Positions 25,817 to 37,784 of a stretch of DNA of 64,000 bases are shown piece after piece. The notes under the pieces are model-generated. The model saw only the letters and a program-made list of their open reading frames with translations. It made no database searches and had not been told where the DNA came from. The position numbers and the translations under genes are program-made. Source of the stretch: Rubrivivax albus (lineage in GTDB: Bacteria > Pseudomonadota > Gammaproteobacteria > Burkholderiales > Burkholderiaceae_C). The stretch covers positions 310,001-374,000 of the forward strand of contig NZ_SACT01000004.1 in NCBI RefSeq assembly GCF_004016515.1, given 5' to 3'. Within the stretch, counting starts at the first letter, position 1. Every line of letters starts with the position of its first letter.

Positions 25817-26686
25817 GTGGACCCGCTGCTGTTGCTGAAGGCCGCCGTCATGGGCCTGGTCGAGGGCCTGACCGAGTTCCTGCCCATCTCCTCCACCGGG
25901 CACCTGATCCTGACCGGCGCGCTGATCGGCTTCGGTGGGCCGCGGGCCGGGGTCTTCGAGATCGCCATCCAGACCGGCGCCATGGTGGCCGTGCTGTGGG
26001 AATACCGGGCACGCCTGGCCTGGACGCTGCGGGGTGTCGGCTTCGGCGGCACGCCCGACCCGCTGGCCCGGCGCTTCGTGCGCAACGTGCTGATCGCCTT
26101 CCTGCCGGCGGTGGTGTTCGGGCTGGCCTTCGGCAGCATCATCAAGCAGCACCTGTTCTCCGCCGTGCCGGTGGCCGTGGCGCTGATCGTCGGCGGCCTG
26201 CTGATCCTGTGGATCGAGGCGCGGCACAAGCGGCTCTACGGCGCACGCGACCTCGAAGGGGCGCGTCAGGCCCGCGTGGAGACGGTGGACGACATGAGCG
26301 CGGCCGATGCGCTGAAGGTGGGCTTGCTGCAGTGTCTGGCGCTGATCCCGGGCACCAGCCGGTCGGGCGCCACGATCATGGGCGGCCTGGTGCTGGGCCT
26401 GTCGCGCAAGGCGGCGGCCGAGTTCAGCTTCTACCTGGCCATCCCCACGCTGATCGGCGCCGGCGTCTATTCGGTCTGGAAGGACCGGGCGCTGCTGTCG
26501 GCCGAGGACCTGCCGATCTTCGCCGTCGGCACCGTCGTGGCCTTCTTCAGCGCGCTGTGGTGCATCCGCTGGCTGATCCGCTTCGTCAGCACGCACGACT
26601 TCGTGCCTTTCGCCTGGTACCGCATCGTGTTCGGCACCATCGTCCTGGTCACGGCCTGGACCGGCACCGTCAACTGGGCGCCCTGA
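25817..26686 (+). CDS. uppP: Undecaprenyl-diphosphatase UppP (BacA)
   Basis: 289-residue polytopic membrane phosphatase that recycles undecaprenyl diphosphate to the monophosphate carrier for peptidoglycan and O-antigen synthesis, and confers bacitracin tolerance. It has the two signature motifs [17 protein letters not shown] (residues ~14-30) and [14 protein letters not shown]. The GTG at 25817, preceded by a purine-rich AAGGGAAGGG, is chosen; an ATG twelve codons in would cut the first helix. It diverges from tetR across 151 bases. Confidence 0.94.
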   Translation: MDPLLLLKAAVMGLVEGLTEFLPISSTGHLILTGALIGFGGPRAGVFEIAIQTGAMVAVLWEYRARLAWTLRGVGFGGTPDPLARRFVRNVLIAFLPAVVFGLAFGSIIKQHLFSAVPVAVALIVGGLLILWIEARHKRLYGARDLEGARQARVETVDDMSAADALKVGLLQCLALIPGTSRSGATIMGGLVLGLSRKAAAEFSFYLAIPTLIGAGVYSVWKDRALLSAEDLPIFAVGTVVAFFSALWCIRWLIRFVSTHDFVPFAWYRIVFGTIVLVTAWTGTVNWAP

Positions 26687-26705
26687 CTGACGCCCCGATG
26701 ACCGG

Positions 26706-27440
26706 TCAGGCGGCGTCGGCTGGCGGTCGCTGGAACAGCAGGTCCCACACCCCGTGGCCGAGCTTCAGGCCCCGGGTCTCGAACTTGGTCTGTGGCCGCC
26801 AGGCCGGCTTGGGCGCGTAGCCTTCGGCGGTGTTGCGCAACGCCGGTTCGGCTGCCAGCACCTCCAGCATCTGCTCGGCGTAGGGCTGCCAGTCGGTGGC
26901 GCAGTGCAGGTAGCCACCCGGTGCCAGGCGGCTGGCCACCAGGGCCACGAAGGCCGGCTGCACGATGCGCCGCTTGTGGTGCCGCTTCTTGTGCCAGGGA
27001 TCGGGGAACCACAGGTGCACGCCGGCCAAGGTGCCGGGCACGACCATGTCGCGCAGCACCTCCACCGCATCGTGCTGCACGATGCGCAGGTTGGCGAGCC
27101 CGCCTTCGCCGATGCGCTTGAGCAGGGCGCCCACGCCGGCCTCGTGCACCTCGACGCCGATGAAGTCGTGCCCGGGCATCGCGGCAGCCACCTGCGCCGT
27201 GGCATCTCCCATGCCGAAGCCGATCTCCAGGATGCAGGGCGCCTGGCGGCCGAAGACCTGCGGCAGCGCCAGCGGCGACGGCTGGTAGGGGAGCACGAAG
27301 CGCGGGCCGAGTTCGGCCAGCGCACGCTGCTGGCCGGTGCCCATGCGGCCACCGCGCAGCACGAAGCTGCGCACCGGGCGGCGCGGCGGGGTGCCAATGT
27401 CGGCCGTGGGGGCGGGCGGGGGCGGCGAGCTGTCGGGCAT
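26706..27440 (-). CDS. trmB: tRNA (guanine-N7-)-methyltransferase TrmB
   Basis: 244 residues. It methylates G46 of tRNA using SAM. Motifs: [16 protein letters not shown] (SAM-binding), [15 protein letters not shown], and the highly conserved [36 protein letters not shown] closes the protein. The ATG at 27440 gives a Pro-rich ~30-residue leader before the conserved [10 protein letters not shown]; the open frame continues through the antisense of tRNA-Gly, which is not coding. It converges on uppP with a 19-base gap. Confidence 0.94.
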   Translation of the reverse strand: MPDSSPPPPAPTADIGTPPRRPVRSFVLRGGRMGTGQQRALAELGPRFVLPYQPSPLALPQVFGRQAPCILEIGFGMGDATAQVAAAMPGHDFIGVEVHEAGVGALLKRIGEGGLANLRIVQHDAVEVLRDMVVPGTLAGVHLWFPDPWHKKRHHKRRIVQPAFVALVASRLAPGGYLHCATDWQPYAEQMLEVLAAEPALRNTAEGYAPKPAWRPQTKFETRGLKLGHGVWDLLFQRPPADAA

Positions 27441-27527
27441 GGGGGCGCGATCGTAGCGCCATTGCCCCGTGCGGCCGGGCTGGCCGGCGCGCGTCGGCCG
27501 GTCGCGTCTGGCACAATCCAACCCGCT

Positions 27528-27601
27528 GCGGGTGTAGTTCAATGGTAGAACGGCAGCTTCCCAAGCTTCATACGAGGGTTCGATTCCCTTCACCCGCTCC
27601 A
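27528..27601 (+). tRNA. tRNA-Gly, anticodon CCC
   Basis: 74 nt with encoded CCA. Acceptor stem GCGGGTG/CACCCGC, D-arm GTTC-AATGGTA-GAAC, anticodon loop TTCCCAA (CCC at 27560-27562), T-arm with TTCGATT loop. The anticodon stem GCAGC/GCTTC has one C-U mismatch (27554 versus 27568). A CACAAT hexamer at 27512-27517 may be the -10 element. Confidence 0.96.
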
Positions 27602-27733
27602 GCCTCCCTGGCCCTGCCGGCCGGGCTTCGGGCAAACCCTCCCCGCACTCCCTAACCTGTCACGTCGGCGGCACGCTGTCTCCGTAGTTCTGCGCTTACA
27701 CCCGAGGTTGCTGCGCGGCAACATGGCGGTTCC

Positions 27734-28648
27734 ATGCCCGAACCCCTGCGCATCCTCTGCATCGGCGGCCCCTCGCCCGACCTCGGCCTGTCCCCCTGGG
27801 GGCCGTTCACCTGCGAAGACGTGTCCTCGCTCGACCAGGCGCTGGACGTGCTGAGGCAGTCCCCGCCCGACGCCATCCTGGTGCGCTCGCCCGACGCCGA
27901 TGCGCTGGAGCGCCTGCTGCGCTGGCCGGCGCTGTCGCAGGCCGTGCTGGAATCGGCGCTGGTCGTGGCCGCGCCGGAGCCGGCCGTCGGCCCGGCGCTC
28001 AAGCTGCTGCAGCGCGGGGCGCAGGACGTGCTCAACGGCGCCACGCTGCGCAACGAGTCGCTGGCGCGGCGGCTGCGGCTGGCCGTCGAACGCAAGCGGC
28101 TGGACCAGGCCGCGCGCAAGGCCTACGCCACCGACCTCGCCACCGGCCTGCCCAACCACGCGCAGCTGCTGGAGCACATGACCCACCTGCTGGCGCTGCG
28201 GGAACGCGAGCCGGCACCGATGGCGCTGATCGTGCTGCGCATCGAGGGCCTGGCGGGCACCGAGGCGGCACTCGGCGCCGAAGCGGCCAACGTGCTGCGG
28301 CGCAAGGTGGCGGTGCGCATTCGCGCCGGCCTGCGCGCCAGCGACGTGGTGGCCTCGCTGGGCAGCGACAGCTTTGCCGTGCTGCTGGCCTGGATCGACG
28401 CGCCCGACGACGCGCCGCACGTGGCCGCCAAGCTGGCCCAGCAGGTGCGCCAGCCCTACAACGTGGCCGGCAGCGACCGCGCCGTGGCCGTGGCCCTGGG
28501 CCTGGCGGCGTATCCGGAGCACGGCCGGGATGCCGACGCGCTGCTGCGCCGGGCCACCAGCCAGGCGGCGTCGGTGGCCACCGTGGGCCGGGAAGGCTTC
28601 GCCAACCGCATCGAGCGCGGCTCCACGGCGGCGGCCAACGACGACTGA
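27734..28648 (+). CDS. Degenerate GGDEF-domain protein
   Basis: 304 residues. The N-terminal ~120 residues look like a receiver-type fold without a clear phospho-acceptor. A GGDEF-like domain follows from about residue 130: ATDLATGLPNHAQLLEHM at its start, and near its end DRAVAVALGLAAYPEHGRDADALLRRA. The active-site loop reads GSDSF (residues 210-214) instead of GGDEF, so cyclase activity is unlikely; it may bind GTP or act as a protein-interaction module. It stands alone after tRNA-Gly. Confidence 0.8.
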   Translation: MPEPLRILCIGGPSPDLGLSPWGPFTCEDVSSLDQALDVLRQSPPDAILVRSPDADALERLLRWPALSQAVLESALVVAAPEPAVGPALKLLQRGAQDVLNGATLRNESLARRLRLAVERKRLDQAARKAYATDLATGLPNHAQLLEHMTHLLALREREPAPMALIVLRIEGLAGTEAALGAEAANVLRRKVAVRIRAGLRASDVVASLGSDSFAVLLAWIDAPDDAPHVAAKLAQQVRQPYNVAGSDRAVAVALGLAAYPEHGRDADALLRRATSQAASVATVGREGFANRIERGSTAAANDD

Positions 28649-28679
28649 CGCCGCCGGCCGCAGGTTGGGCGGTGGCCGC

Positions 28680-30158
28680 CTATTTCAGGATGTCCCCCAG
28701 GCAGAGGTACTTCAGCTCGACATAGTCGTCGATGCCCTGGCGCGCGCCTTCGCGGCCCAGGCCGCTGTGCTTGACGCCGCCGAAGGGCACCTCTGCGGTG
28801 CTGATCAGGCCGGTGTTGATGCCCACCATGCCGTACTCCAGCGCCTCGCCGACGCGGAAGATGCGGCCCACGTCGCGGCTGTAGAAGTAGCTGGCCAGGC
28901 CGAACTCGGTGGCGTTGGCCAGCGCGATGGCCTCCGCCTCGGTTTCGAAGCGGAACACCGGGGCCACCGGGCCGAAGGTCTCCTCGCGGGCGCAGAGCAT
29001 GTCGCCGGTCACGCCGGAGAGCACGGTGGGCGTGTAGAAGCGCTCGCCCTGCCGGGTGCCACCGACCACGACCTTCGCGCCTTTGCCCAGCGCGTCGGCC
29101 ACGTGGGCCTCCACCTTGGCGATGGCCTGGGCGTCGATCAGCGGGCCCTGGTTCACGCCGGGCTCGAAGCCGTTGCCGACCTGGATGCCCTGCGCCTTGG
29201 CCGCCAGCTTCTCGACGAAGGCGTCGTAGACCCCGGCCTGCACGTAGAAGCGGTTGGCGCAGACGCAGGTCTGGCCGGCGTTGCGGTACTTGGAGATCAT
29301 CGCGCCCTCGACGGCGCTGTCCAGGTCGGCGTCGTCGAAGACGATGAAGGGCGCGTTGCCGCCCAGTTCGAGGCTCAGCTTCTTGATCGTCGGCGCGCAC
29401 TGCGCGGCCAGGATGCGGCCGACCTCGGTGCTGCCGGTGAACGACAGGTGGCGCACCGTGTCGCTGGCGCACAGCACCTTGCCCACGGCAATGCTGCCGT
29501 CGGCGTTGGACGTGACCACGTTGAGCACGCCGGCCGGCATGCCGGCGCGCTGGGCCAGCTCGGCCACTGCCAGGGCTGACAGCGGCGTGGCCTCGGCCGG
29601 CTTGATGACCACCGGGCAGCCGGCCGCCAGCGCCGGCGCGACCTTGCGCGTGATCATCGCGATGGGGAAGTTCCAGGGCGTGATCGCCGCGCAGACGCCG
29701 ACGGGCTGCTTGAGCACCAGGTAGCGCTTGTTGTTGTCGGTGGTCGGGATGGTCTCGCCGTAGATGCGGCGGGCTTCTTCCGCGAACCACTCGATGAAGC
29801 TGGCGCCGTACGTCACCTCGCCCCTGGCCTCCGCCAGCGGCTTGCCCTGCTCGGCGGTCATGATGCGCGCCAGGTCGTCGGCGTGCTGGTGCAGCAGGCC
29901 GAACCACTTCATCATCACCGCGGCGCGCTCCTTGGCGGTCTTGGCGCGCCACAGCGGCCAGGCGCGGTCGGCGGCGGCGATGGCGGCCTCGGTGTCGGCC
30001 GCACCCAGCAACGCCACGTCGGCCAGCTTCAGGCCGGTGGCAGGGTCGTGCACGTCGAAGCGCGCGCTGCCGGCCACCCATTCGCCGCCGATCAGCGCGT
30101 CGGTCTTCAGCAGCGTGGGGTCGTTCAGCGTGGCCAGGGGGGAGGTGGACATGTCCAT
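28680..30158 (-). CDS. gabD: NAD(P)-dependent succinate-semialdehyde dehydrogenase family protein
   Basis: 492 residues of the aldehyde dehydrogenase superfamily, closest by eye to GabD, which oxidises succinate semialdehyde to succinate in GABA breakdown. Motifs: PWNFPIAMITRKVAPALAAG, LSFTGSTEVGRIL, the catalytic Glu in LELGGNAPF, and catalytic Cys298 in NAGQTCVCANR. The paired C-x-C is typical of GabD. The start at 30158 has an AAGGAG site at ideal distance. It lies 25 bases downstream of the SIMPL gene on the same strand. Confidence 0.9.
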   Translation of the reverse strand: MDMSTSPLATLNDPTLLKTDALIGGEWVAGSARFDVHDPATGLKLADVALLGAADTEAAIAAADRAWPLWRAKTAKERAAVMMKWFGLLHQHADDLARIMTAEQGKPLAEARGEVTYGASFIEWFAEEARRIYGETIPTTDNNKRYLVLKQPVGVCAAITPWNFPIAMITRKVAPALAAGCPVVIKPAEATPLSALAVAELAQRAGMPAGVLNVVTSNADGSIAVGKVLCASDTVRHLSFTGSTEVGRILAAQCAPTIKKLSLELGGNAPFIVFDDADLDSAVEGAMISKYRNAGQTCVCANRFYVQAGVYDAFVEKLAAKAQGIQVGNGFEPGVNQGPLIDAQAIAKVEAHVADALGKGAKVVVGGTRQGERFYTPTVLSGVTGDMLCAREETFGPVAPVFRFETEAEAIALANATEFGLASYFYSRDVGRIFRVGEALEYGMVGINTGLISTAEVPFGGVKHSGLGREGARQGIDDYVELKYLCLGDILK

Positions 30159-30183
30159 CGCGGGTCTCCTTGCAGTGTTCGGG

Positions 30184-30915
30184 TCACTCTAGCGCGTAGG
30201 TGAAGGTGCTGACGACGCGCAGGCGCTTGACGCGCGCGCTGCCGTCGTCGTAGCCCTCGCCGCTGGCGCTGCCGATCTGGATCACGCCCTGGTTGGCCGC
30301 GCGCAGCTTGCCCAGCTGCGCGCCGGCCTCGGCGGCGAACTTGTCGGCCTGCTCGCGCGCGTTGCGCGTGGCCTCGGCCAGCAGCGGCGCCTTGACCTCG
30401 TTGAAGCCGCGCAGCTGGTACCTCGGCCCGGCCGGGCCGTCGTTGCCGCCCGAGAGCTGCACGCCGGCCTGGATCAGCGGGTCCACCGCCAGCGCGGCGG
30501 CCTCCACCGCCGTGGGCTTGGCCGACTGCACCAGCACCTGCCCCGTGCCCTGGAAGCGCAGCGGCTGGTTGTTGCCGCCGTACTCGCGCGCCCACAGGTC
30601 CTGCACCTGCAGTGGACGCACCTCGATTTCGGCGTCGCCAAAGCCCTGGGCCTTCAGGAAGGCGACGACGCGGTCGCGGTCCTCGGCCAGTTGGCGCTGC
30701 ACGGCGCCGAAATCGGTGCCGGCGCGCCGGAAGCCCAGCGGCCAGACGGCGTAGTCGGCCTCGACGTCCTTCTCCGCCAGGCCCTTGACGGTGACCGAGC
30801 GGTCGGCGGCGCGGAAGCGCTCCAGCCCCTGGCCCACGCCCCAGCCGCCGGCGGCCAGGCCGGCGGCGATGACCAGGGCGGCGATGAAGCCGATTGAACG
30901 GGTGTTGTCTGCCAT
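30184..30915 (-). CDS. SIMPL-domain (DUF541) periplasmic protein
   Basis: 243 residues. The start [20 protein letters not shown] is an N-terminal signal/anchor helix and is preceded by a strong AGGAGG site. The rest matches the SIMPL/DUF541 family ([63 protein letters not shown]). Family proteins are periplasmic or envelope-associated and sometimes linked to oxidative stress; the biochemical role is unknown. It diverges from alaS with a 56-base gap. Confidence 0.85.
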   Translation of the reverse strand: MADNTRSIGFIAALVIAAGLAAGGWGVGQGLERFRAADRSVTVKGLAEKDVEADYAVWPLGFRRAGTDFGAVQRQLAEDRDRVVAFLKAQGFGDAEIEVRPLQVQDLWAREYGGNNQPLRFQGTGQVLVQSAKPTAVEAAALAVDPLIQAGVQLSGGNDGPAGPRYQLRGFNEVKAPLLAEATRNAREQADKFAAEAGAQLGKLRAANQGVIQIGSASGEGYDDGSARVKRLRVVSTFTYALE

Positions 30916-30958
30916 CGACGGAACCTCCTGCCTCCCATTCTGAACCACGCGCAAACCC

Positions 30959-30964
30959 TAGAAT
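30959..30964 (+). promoter_or_regulatory. Candidate -10 element of alaS
   Basis: TAGAAT seven bases before the alaS ATG. If used, transcription would begin at or next to the start codon, giving a leaderless or nearly leaderless mRNA. No clear -35 box was seen. Confidence 0.4.
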
Positions 30965-30971
30965 TCGCATC

Positions 30972-33598
<2,627 letters not shown>

Positions 33599-33602
<4 letters not shown>

Positions 33603-34135
33603 AACGCGGTCGGCCGGCAGTGACGCTGCGGCGCGCGACGCCGGACGACGCGCCGGCTTTCGTGGCACTGATGGCCGACCCGCAGGTCTACGGCGGCCTG
33701 ATGCAGCTGCCGTTCCCCAGCGAAGCACAGTGGCGCCAGCGCCTGGAGGGCTGCGACAACGGCGGCGCCGAACTGTCGCTGGTGGCCGAGCGCGACGGCG
33801 ACCTCGTCGGCAGCGCCGGCCTGCACCCGGTGGGCGCACACGTGCGCCGCCGCCACGTGGCGATGATCGGGATCTCGGTGCGGCCAGACGCGCAGGGGCA
33901 GGGCGTGGGCACGGCGCTGATGCAGGCGCTGTGCGATTACGCCGACCGCTGGGCACACATCCTGCGGATCGAGCTCGGCGTCTACACCGACAACGTGCGT
34001 GCCATCGCGCTGTACCGCCGCTTCGGCTTCGAGGTCGAGGGCACGCACAAGGCTTATGCCTTGCGCGACGGCGTCTTCGTCGACAGTCACACCATGGCCC
34101 GCCTGCACCCCAACCCGCCGAAGATCCGCCGATGA
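33599..34135 (+). CDS. GNAT-family N-acetyltransferase
   Basis: 178 residues beginning with a GTG that overlaps the alaS stop (GTGA). Acetyl-CoA-binding motif A is [20 protein letters not shown]; motif B includes [27 protein letters not shown]. The layout resembles YhhY-type amino-acid or small-molecule acetyltransferases; the substrate is unknown. Coupling to alaS and to the next gene (ATGA overlap) puts three genes in one transcript. Confidence 0.88.
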
Positions 34136-34836
34136 AGCTGCGCCGCGACAGCACCGAGACTGAGCTCGACGCGCTGCAGACGGTGGCCGACCGTCTGTCG
34201 GGCTTCGAGCCGGCCATCAACGCCGAGTGGCTGGACGGCGCCTTTGCCGCGCTGCTGTGCGGCCCGTCCGTGCCCGAAGGGCCGGGCAACGTGATGACGG
34301 CGCTGGTGGGCGACAACTGGGAGCGCGCCTTCGGCGACCCGCAGGACGTGGCGCAGGCGACGGCGGCGCTGGACGCCCGCTGGCGCGCGCTGCGCTCGCA
34401 GCTCGACCCCGACCTGCTGTGGGAGGACCCGGACCGGCTGCAGCTCTCGCCGCTGCTGCTGGCCCCGGACGACGAGGCCGACATCCCGCTGGGCATCGAC
34501 TGGGCGCGCGGTTTCGTCGGCGTGGCCGAGGACCCGCAGTTCGGTTGGCCCGCTGCTGCGGACCCGGAGACGGTCGAGGCCATGCTCGGCCCGCTGGGCG
34601 CACTGCTGCTGGACGATGAAGGTCTGGCCGCCTGGACCGCCGAGCACTACAAGGAACCGCCGTCGCGCGAGCAACTCGTCGACGACGCCTGCTACGCCGC
34701 GCAGGACCTGCGTCTGTGGTGGGTCGAGAATGCACCCCGCACCGCGCCGCGGCGTGTCGACGCCCTGCCGGGGCGCAACGATCCCTGCTTCTGCGGCAGC
34801 GGCAAGAAGTTCAAGAAGTGTCACGGGGTGGTTTGA
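34132..34836 (+). CDS. UPF0149 (YgfB-like) family protein with SEC-C zinc motif
   Basis: 234 residues. The body matches the YgfB/YecA family: EPAINAEWLDGAFAALLCGP near residues 23-42 and GIDWARGFVGVAEDP in the middle. The C-terminus PGRNDPCFCGSGKKFKKCHG is the SEC-C zinc-binding motif also found at the end of SecA. Function is not established for this subfamily; YecA-like proteins have been linked to ribosome or SecB interactions. It overlaps the GNAT gene by four bases and the convergent mscS-like gene by 26 bases. Confidence 0.87.
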   Translation: MKLRRDSTETELDALQTVADRLSGFEPAINAEWLDGAFAALLCGPSVPEGPGNVMTALVGDNWERAFGDPQDVAQATAALDARWRALRSQLDPDLLWEDPDRLQLSPLLLAPDDEADIPLGIDWARGFVGVAEDPQFGWPAAADPETVEAMLGPLGALLLDDEGLAAWTAEHYKEPPSREQLVDDACYAAQDLRLWWVENAPRTAPRRVDALPGRNDPCFCGSGKKFKKCHGVV

Positions 34837-35911
34837 CCGCCGGTTTCGCTTCGGCGCCGTCGGCTTCCGTGTCGACCCGCAGCCGCGGCAGGTAGGCCGG
34901 AAACTCGCGCTGCACGTAGTCCACCAGCCATTCGCGCACGTGGCAGCGCAGGTCCCAGGCCTTGCCGGCGTCGGCGGCCGTGACCAGCGCGCGCACCTGC
35001 ATCGCGCGCTCGCCGGCCTCCACCACCTGCAGCAGGGCCAGCCGGCCGTCCCAGTGTTCGCAGGCCTCGCAGGCCAGGCGCAGATGCTCGCGCAGCGGCG
35101 CCAGCGGCATGCGGTAGTCCACCCACAGCGTCACCGAGCCGGTGAGCTGTGCGCTCTTGCGCGTCCAGTTCTGGAACGGCTTCTCCACCCAGTACTGCAG
35201 CGGCACCACCAGCCGCCGGTCGTCCCAGATGCGCACCACCACGTAGGCCGAGCCGATCTCCTCGATGACGCCCCACTCGCCCTCGACGATGACCACGTCG
35301 TCGATGCGGATCGGCTGCGTCAGGCCGATCTGCAGCCCGGCGATCATGTTGCCCAGCACCGGCCGCGCCGCGAAACCGGCGATCAGGCCGATGACGCCGG
35401 CCGAGGCCAGCAGGCTGGCGCCGACCTGGCGCACGCCGGGGATGGTCATCAGCATCAGCGCCACGCCCGCCAGCCACAGCACGCTGCCCACGGTGCGCAC
35501 CAGCACGCGGGTCTGTGTGTGCACCCGGCGCGCCTGCAGGTTGTCGGCCACCGACACGGGGTGGGCGTCGATCACCGCCTGCCCATAGCCGCCCACGGCA
35601 CGCACCAGCAACCAGGTCAGCGCGGCGATCCAGGCCATCGTGGTCAGCCGCAGCACCATGGTGCGGCCGGCGAGGTCGTCCGCCGTGCCATGCCAGACCA
35701 CCACCACCGCCAGCAGCGGCAGCAGCAGCCGTGCCGGCGCGCGGATGGCGCGCGCCACTGCGGCAGCCGCCGGCAGCCCGGCCGTGGCGCGGCCCACCAG
35801 GCGCGCGCCGAGCGCGAAGACCAGCGATGCCAGCACGGCGGCGACGGCGGCGGAGGCCAGCGGCGGGCCCCAGGCCACGAGGGACGAGAGCAGCGGATCG
35901 AGATCGGGCAT
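34811..35911 (-). CDS. MscS-family mechanosensitive channel
   Basis: 366 residues. Several N-terminal transmembrane segments (VLASLVFALGARLVGRA, LLLPLLAVVVVWHG, MAWIAALTWLLVRAVG) precede the MscS pore helix and beta domain: ASLLASAGVIGLIAGFAARPVLGNMIAG and IRIDDVVIVEGEWGVIEEIG are diagnostic. A charged C-terminal tail follows. It opens under membrane tension to release solutes during osmotic downshift. The ATG at 35911 is preferred over an upstream in-frame ATG at 36028, which would run through the coaBC start. Its 3' end overlaps the convergent UPF0149 gene by 26 bases. Confidence 0.91.
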   Translation of the reverse strand: MPDLDPLLSSLVAWGPPLASAAVAAVLASLVFALGARLVGRATAGLPAAAAVARAIRAPARLLLPLLAVVVVWHGTADDLAGRTMVLRLTTMAWIAALTWLLVRAVGGYGQAVIDAHPVSVADNLQARRVHTQTRVLVRTVGSVLWLAGVALMLMTIPGVRQVGASLLASAGVIGLIAGFAARPVLGNMIAGLQIGLTQPIRIDDVVIVEGEWGVIEEIGSAYVVVRIWDDRRLVVPLQYWVEKPFQNWTRKSAQLTGSVTLWVDYRMPLAPLREHLRLACEACEHWDGRLALLQVVEAGERAMQVRALVTAADAGKAWDLRCHVREWLVDYVQREFPAYLPRLRVDTEADGAEAKPAVKPPRDTS

Positions 35912-35970
35912 GCGGCAGGACGGCCTTTCCAAGTGTGGGAATGCGCCCGAGCTTAGGCCAGGGCCGGTGC

Positions 35971-35976
35971 TAGAGT
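35971..35976 (+). promoter_or_regulatory. Candidate -10 element of coaBC
   Basis: TAGAGT eight bases upstream of the coaBC ATG, again close enough to imply a leaderless or very short 5' end. No convincing -35 hexamer is visible. Confidence 0.35.
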
Positions 35977-35984
35977 GCGCCCCC

Positions 35985-37235
35985 ATGTCGAACGCCCCCG
36001 CTGCCCCCGACCTGCATGGCAGGCGCATCTTGCTCGGCCTGTCCGGTGGCGTGGCCTGCTACAAGGCCGCGGAGCTGGTGCGGCTGCTGGTCAAGGCCGG
36101 GGCCAGCGTGCAGGTGGTGATGACCGAAGCGGCCTGCCGCTTCATCACGCCGGTGACGATGCAGGCGCTGAGCAACCATCCGGTCTACACCGACCAGTGG
36201 GATGCCCGCGCCGACAACAACATGGCGCACATCAACCTGTCGCGCCAGGCCGACGCCATCCTGATCGCGCCCGCCAGCGCCGACTTCATCGCCAAGCTGG
36301 TGCAGGGCCGGGCCGACGACTTGCTGGCGCTGCTGTGCCTGGCGCGGCCGCAGTCGCACGAGCAGCGCGTGCCGCTGCTGGTGGCCCCGGCCATGAATCG
36401 CGAGATGTGGGCCCACCCGGCCACGCAGCGCAACGTGGCGCAACTGCGCGCCGACGGCGCCATCGTGCTCGGCCCCGACGCTGGCGACCAGGCCTGCGGC
36501 GAGATCGGCGACGGCCGCATGCTCGAGCCCGAGGCGCTGTGCGACGAGCTGATCGCGCACTTCCAGCCCAAGCTGCTGGCCGGCCGGCGTGTGCTGATCA
36601 CCGCCGGCCCCACCTTCGAGGCCATCGACCCGGTGCGCGGCATCACCAACCTCTCCAGCGGCAAGATGGGCTTCGCCATCGCGCGTGCCGCGCAGGAGGC
36701 CGGGGCGCAGGTCACGCTGGTGGCCGGGCCGGTTCACCTGCCCACGCCGCGGCACGTGGCGCGCATCGACGTGCAGAGTGCGCGCCAGATGTTCGACGCG
36801 GTGCTGCCCGCGGCCGATGGGCACGACGTCTTCATCGCCACCGCGGCGGTGGCCGACTGGCGCCCGGCGGCGGAGAACGCGCACAAGATCAAGAAGGACG
36901 GCAAGAAGGTGGCCCCCACCTTCGAGCTCACCGAGAACCCCGACATCCTGGCCAGCGTGGCCGCGCTGCCCGCCGGCCGGCGCCCGTGGTGCGTGGGCTT
37001 TGCCGCCGAGAGCCAGGACCTGGCCCGGCACGCGCGCGAGAAGCTGGTGCGCAAGAACGTGCCGCTGGTGGTGGGCAACCTGGGGCCCGCCACCTTCGGC
37101 CAGGACCACAACACCCTGCTGCTGGTGGATGCCCGCGGCGAGCGTGAACTGCCCCACGGCCCCAAGCTGACCCTGGCGCGCCGGCTGGTGCAGGAGATCG
37201 CCGAGCGGCTGGCGGCCACACCGGGTCCCGCATGA
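35985..37235 (+). CDS. coaBC: Bifunctional phosphopantothenoylcysteine decarboxylase/synthase CoaBC
   Basis: 416 residues catalysing two steps of coenzyme A synthesis. The N-terminal flavoprotein decarboxylase CoaC (~1-190) has [19 protein letters not shown], the active-site His in [20 protein letters not shown], and [18 protein letters not shown]. The C-terminal synthetase CoaB (~195-405) has [35 protein letters not shown], and the lysines of [12 protein letters not shown]. The ATG at 35985 precedes the conserved start. It overlaps dut by four bases, a common coaBC-dut pairing. Confidence 0.96.
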   Translation: MSNAPAAPDLHGRRILLGLSGGVACYKAAELVRLLVKAGASVQVVMTEAACRFITPVTMQALSNHPVYTDQWDARADNNMAHINLSRQADAILIAPASADFIAKLVQGRADDLLALLCLARPQSHEQRVPLLVAPAMNREMWAHPATQRNVAQLRADGAIVLGPDAGDQACGEIGDGRMLEPEALCDELIAHFQPKLLAGRRVLITAGPTFEAIDPVRGITNLSSGKMGFAIARAAQEAGAQVTLVAGPVHLPTPRHVARIDVQSARQMFDAVLPAADGHDVFIATAAVADWRPAAENAHKIKKDGKKVAPTFELTENPDILASVAALPAGRRPWCVGFAAESQDLARHAREKLVRKNVPLVVGNLGPATFGQDHNTLLLVDARGERELPHGPKLTLARRLVQEIAERLAATPGPA

Positions 37236-37681
37236 CTACCATCGACCTGAAAATCCTCGACCCCCGGCTGGCCGACGTGCTGCCGGCCTACGCCACGCCC
37301 GGCAGCGCCGGCCTGGACCTGCGTGCCGCACTCGACGCGCCGCTGGTGCTGGCGCCGCGGGACAGCGCGCTGATCCCCACCGGCCTGTCCATCCACATCG
37401 GCGATCCCGGCCTGGCGGCGATGCTGCTGCCGCGTTCCGGCCTGGGCCACAAGCACGGCATCGTGCTGGGCAACCTGGTGGGCCTGATCGACAGCGACTA
37501 CCAGGGCCCGCTGATGGTGAGCTGCTGGAACCGGGGGCGTGAGGCGTTCACGGTGCAGCCGATGGAGCGCATCGCGCAGATGGTGATCGTGCCGGTGGTG
37601 CAGGCGGCGTTCCGCGTCGTCGAGTCCTTCGGTGCGTCGCAGCGTGGCGACGGCGGCTTCGGCTCCACCGGCACCGCCTGA
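37232..37681 (+). CDS. dut: Deoxyuridine 5'-triphosphate nucleotidohydrolase
   Basis: 149-residue homotrimeric dUTPase that hydrolyses dUTP to dUMP and prevents uracil incorporation in DNA. The five family motifs are visible: [49 protein letters not shown] and the C-terminal arm [14 protein letters not shown] overlap with coaBC. Confidence 0.96.
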   Translation: MTTIDLKILDPRLADVLPAYATPGSAGLDLRAALDAPLVLAPRDSALIPTGLSIHIGDPGLAAMLLPRSGLGHKHGIVLGNLVGLIDSDYQGPLMVSCWNRGREAFTVQPMERIAQMVIVPVVQAAFRVVESFGASQRGDGGFGSTGTA

Positions 37682-37784
37682 CGCACGCCACCTGACGTGT
37701 TGGCGGGATCGCCAGACGCGCGGCGCCCTGCTACAACGCCTTCGCCGGCATGTGCCGGCCCACCGCGATGACGGAGGCGTTGCC

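Noticed and set aside
27441..27635. N-terminal extension of trmB with a peptide reading [20 protein letters not shown]
   Set aside because: This is the antisense translation of the tRNA-Gly gene, a well-known spurious peptide; trmB starts at 27440.
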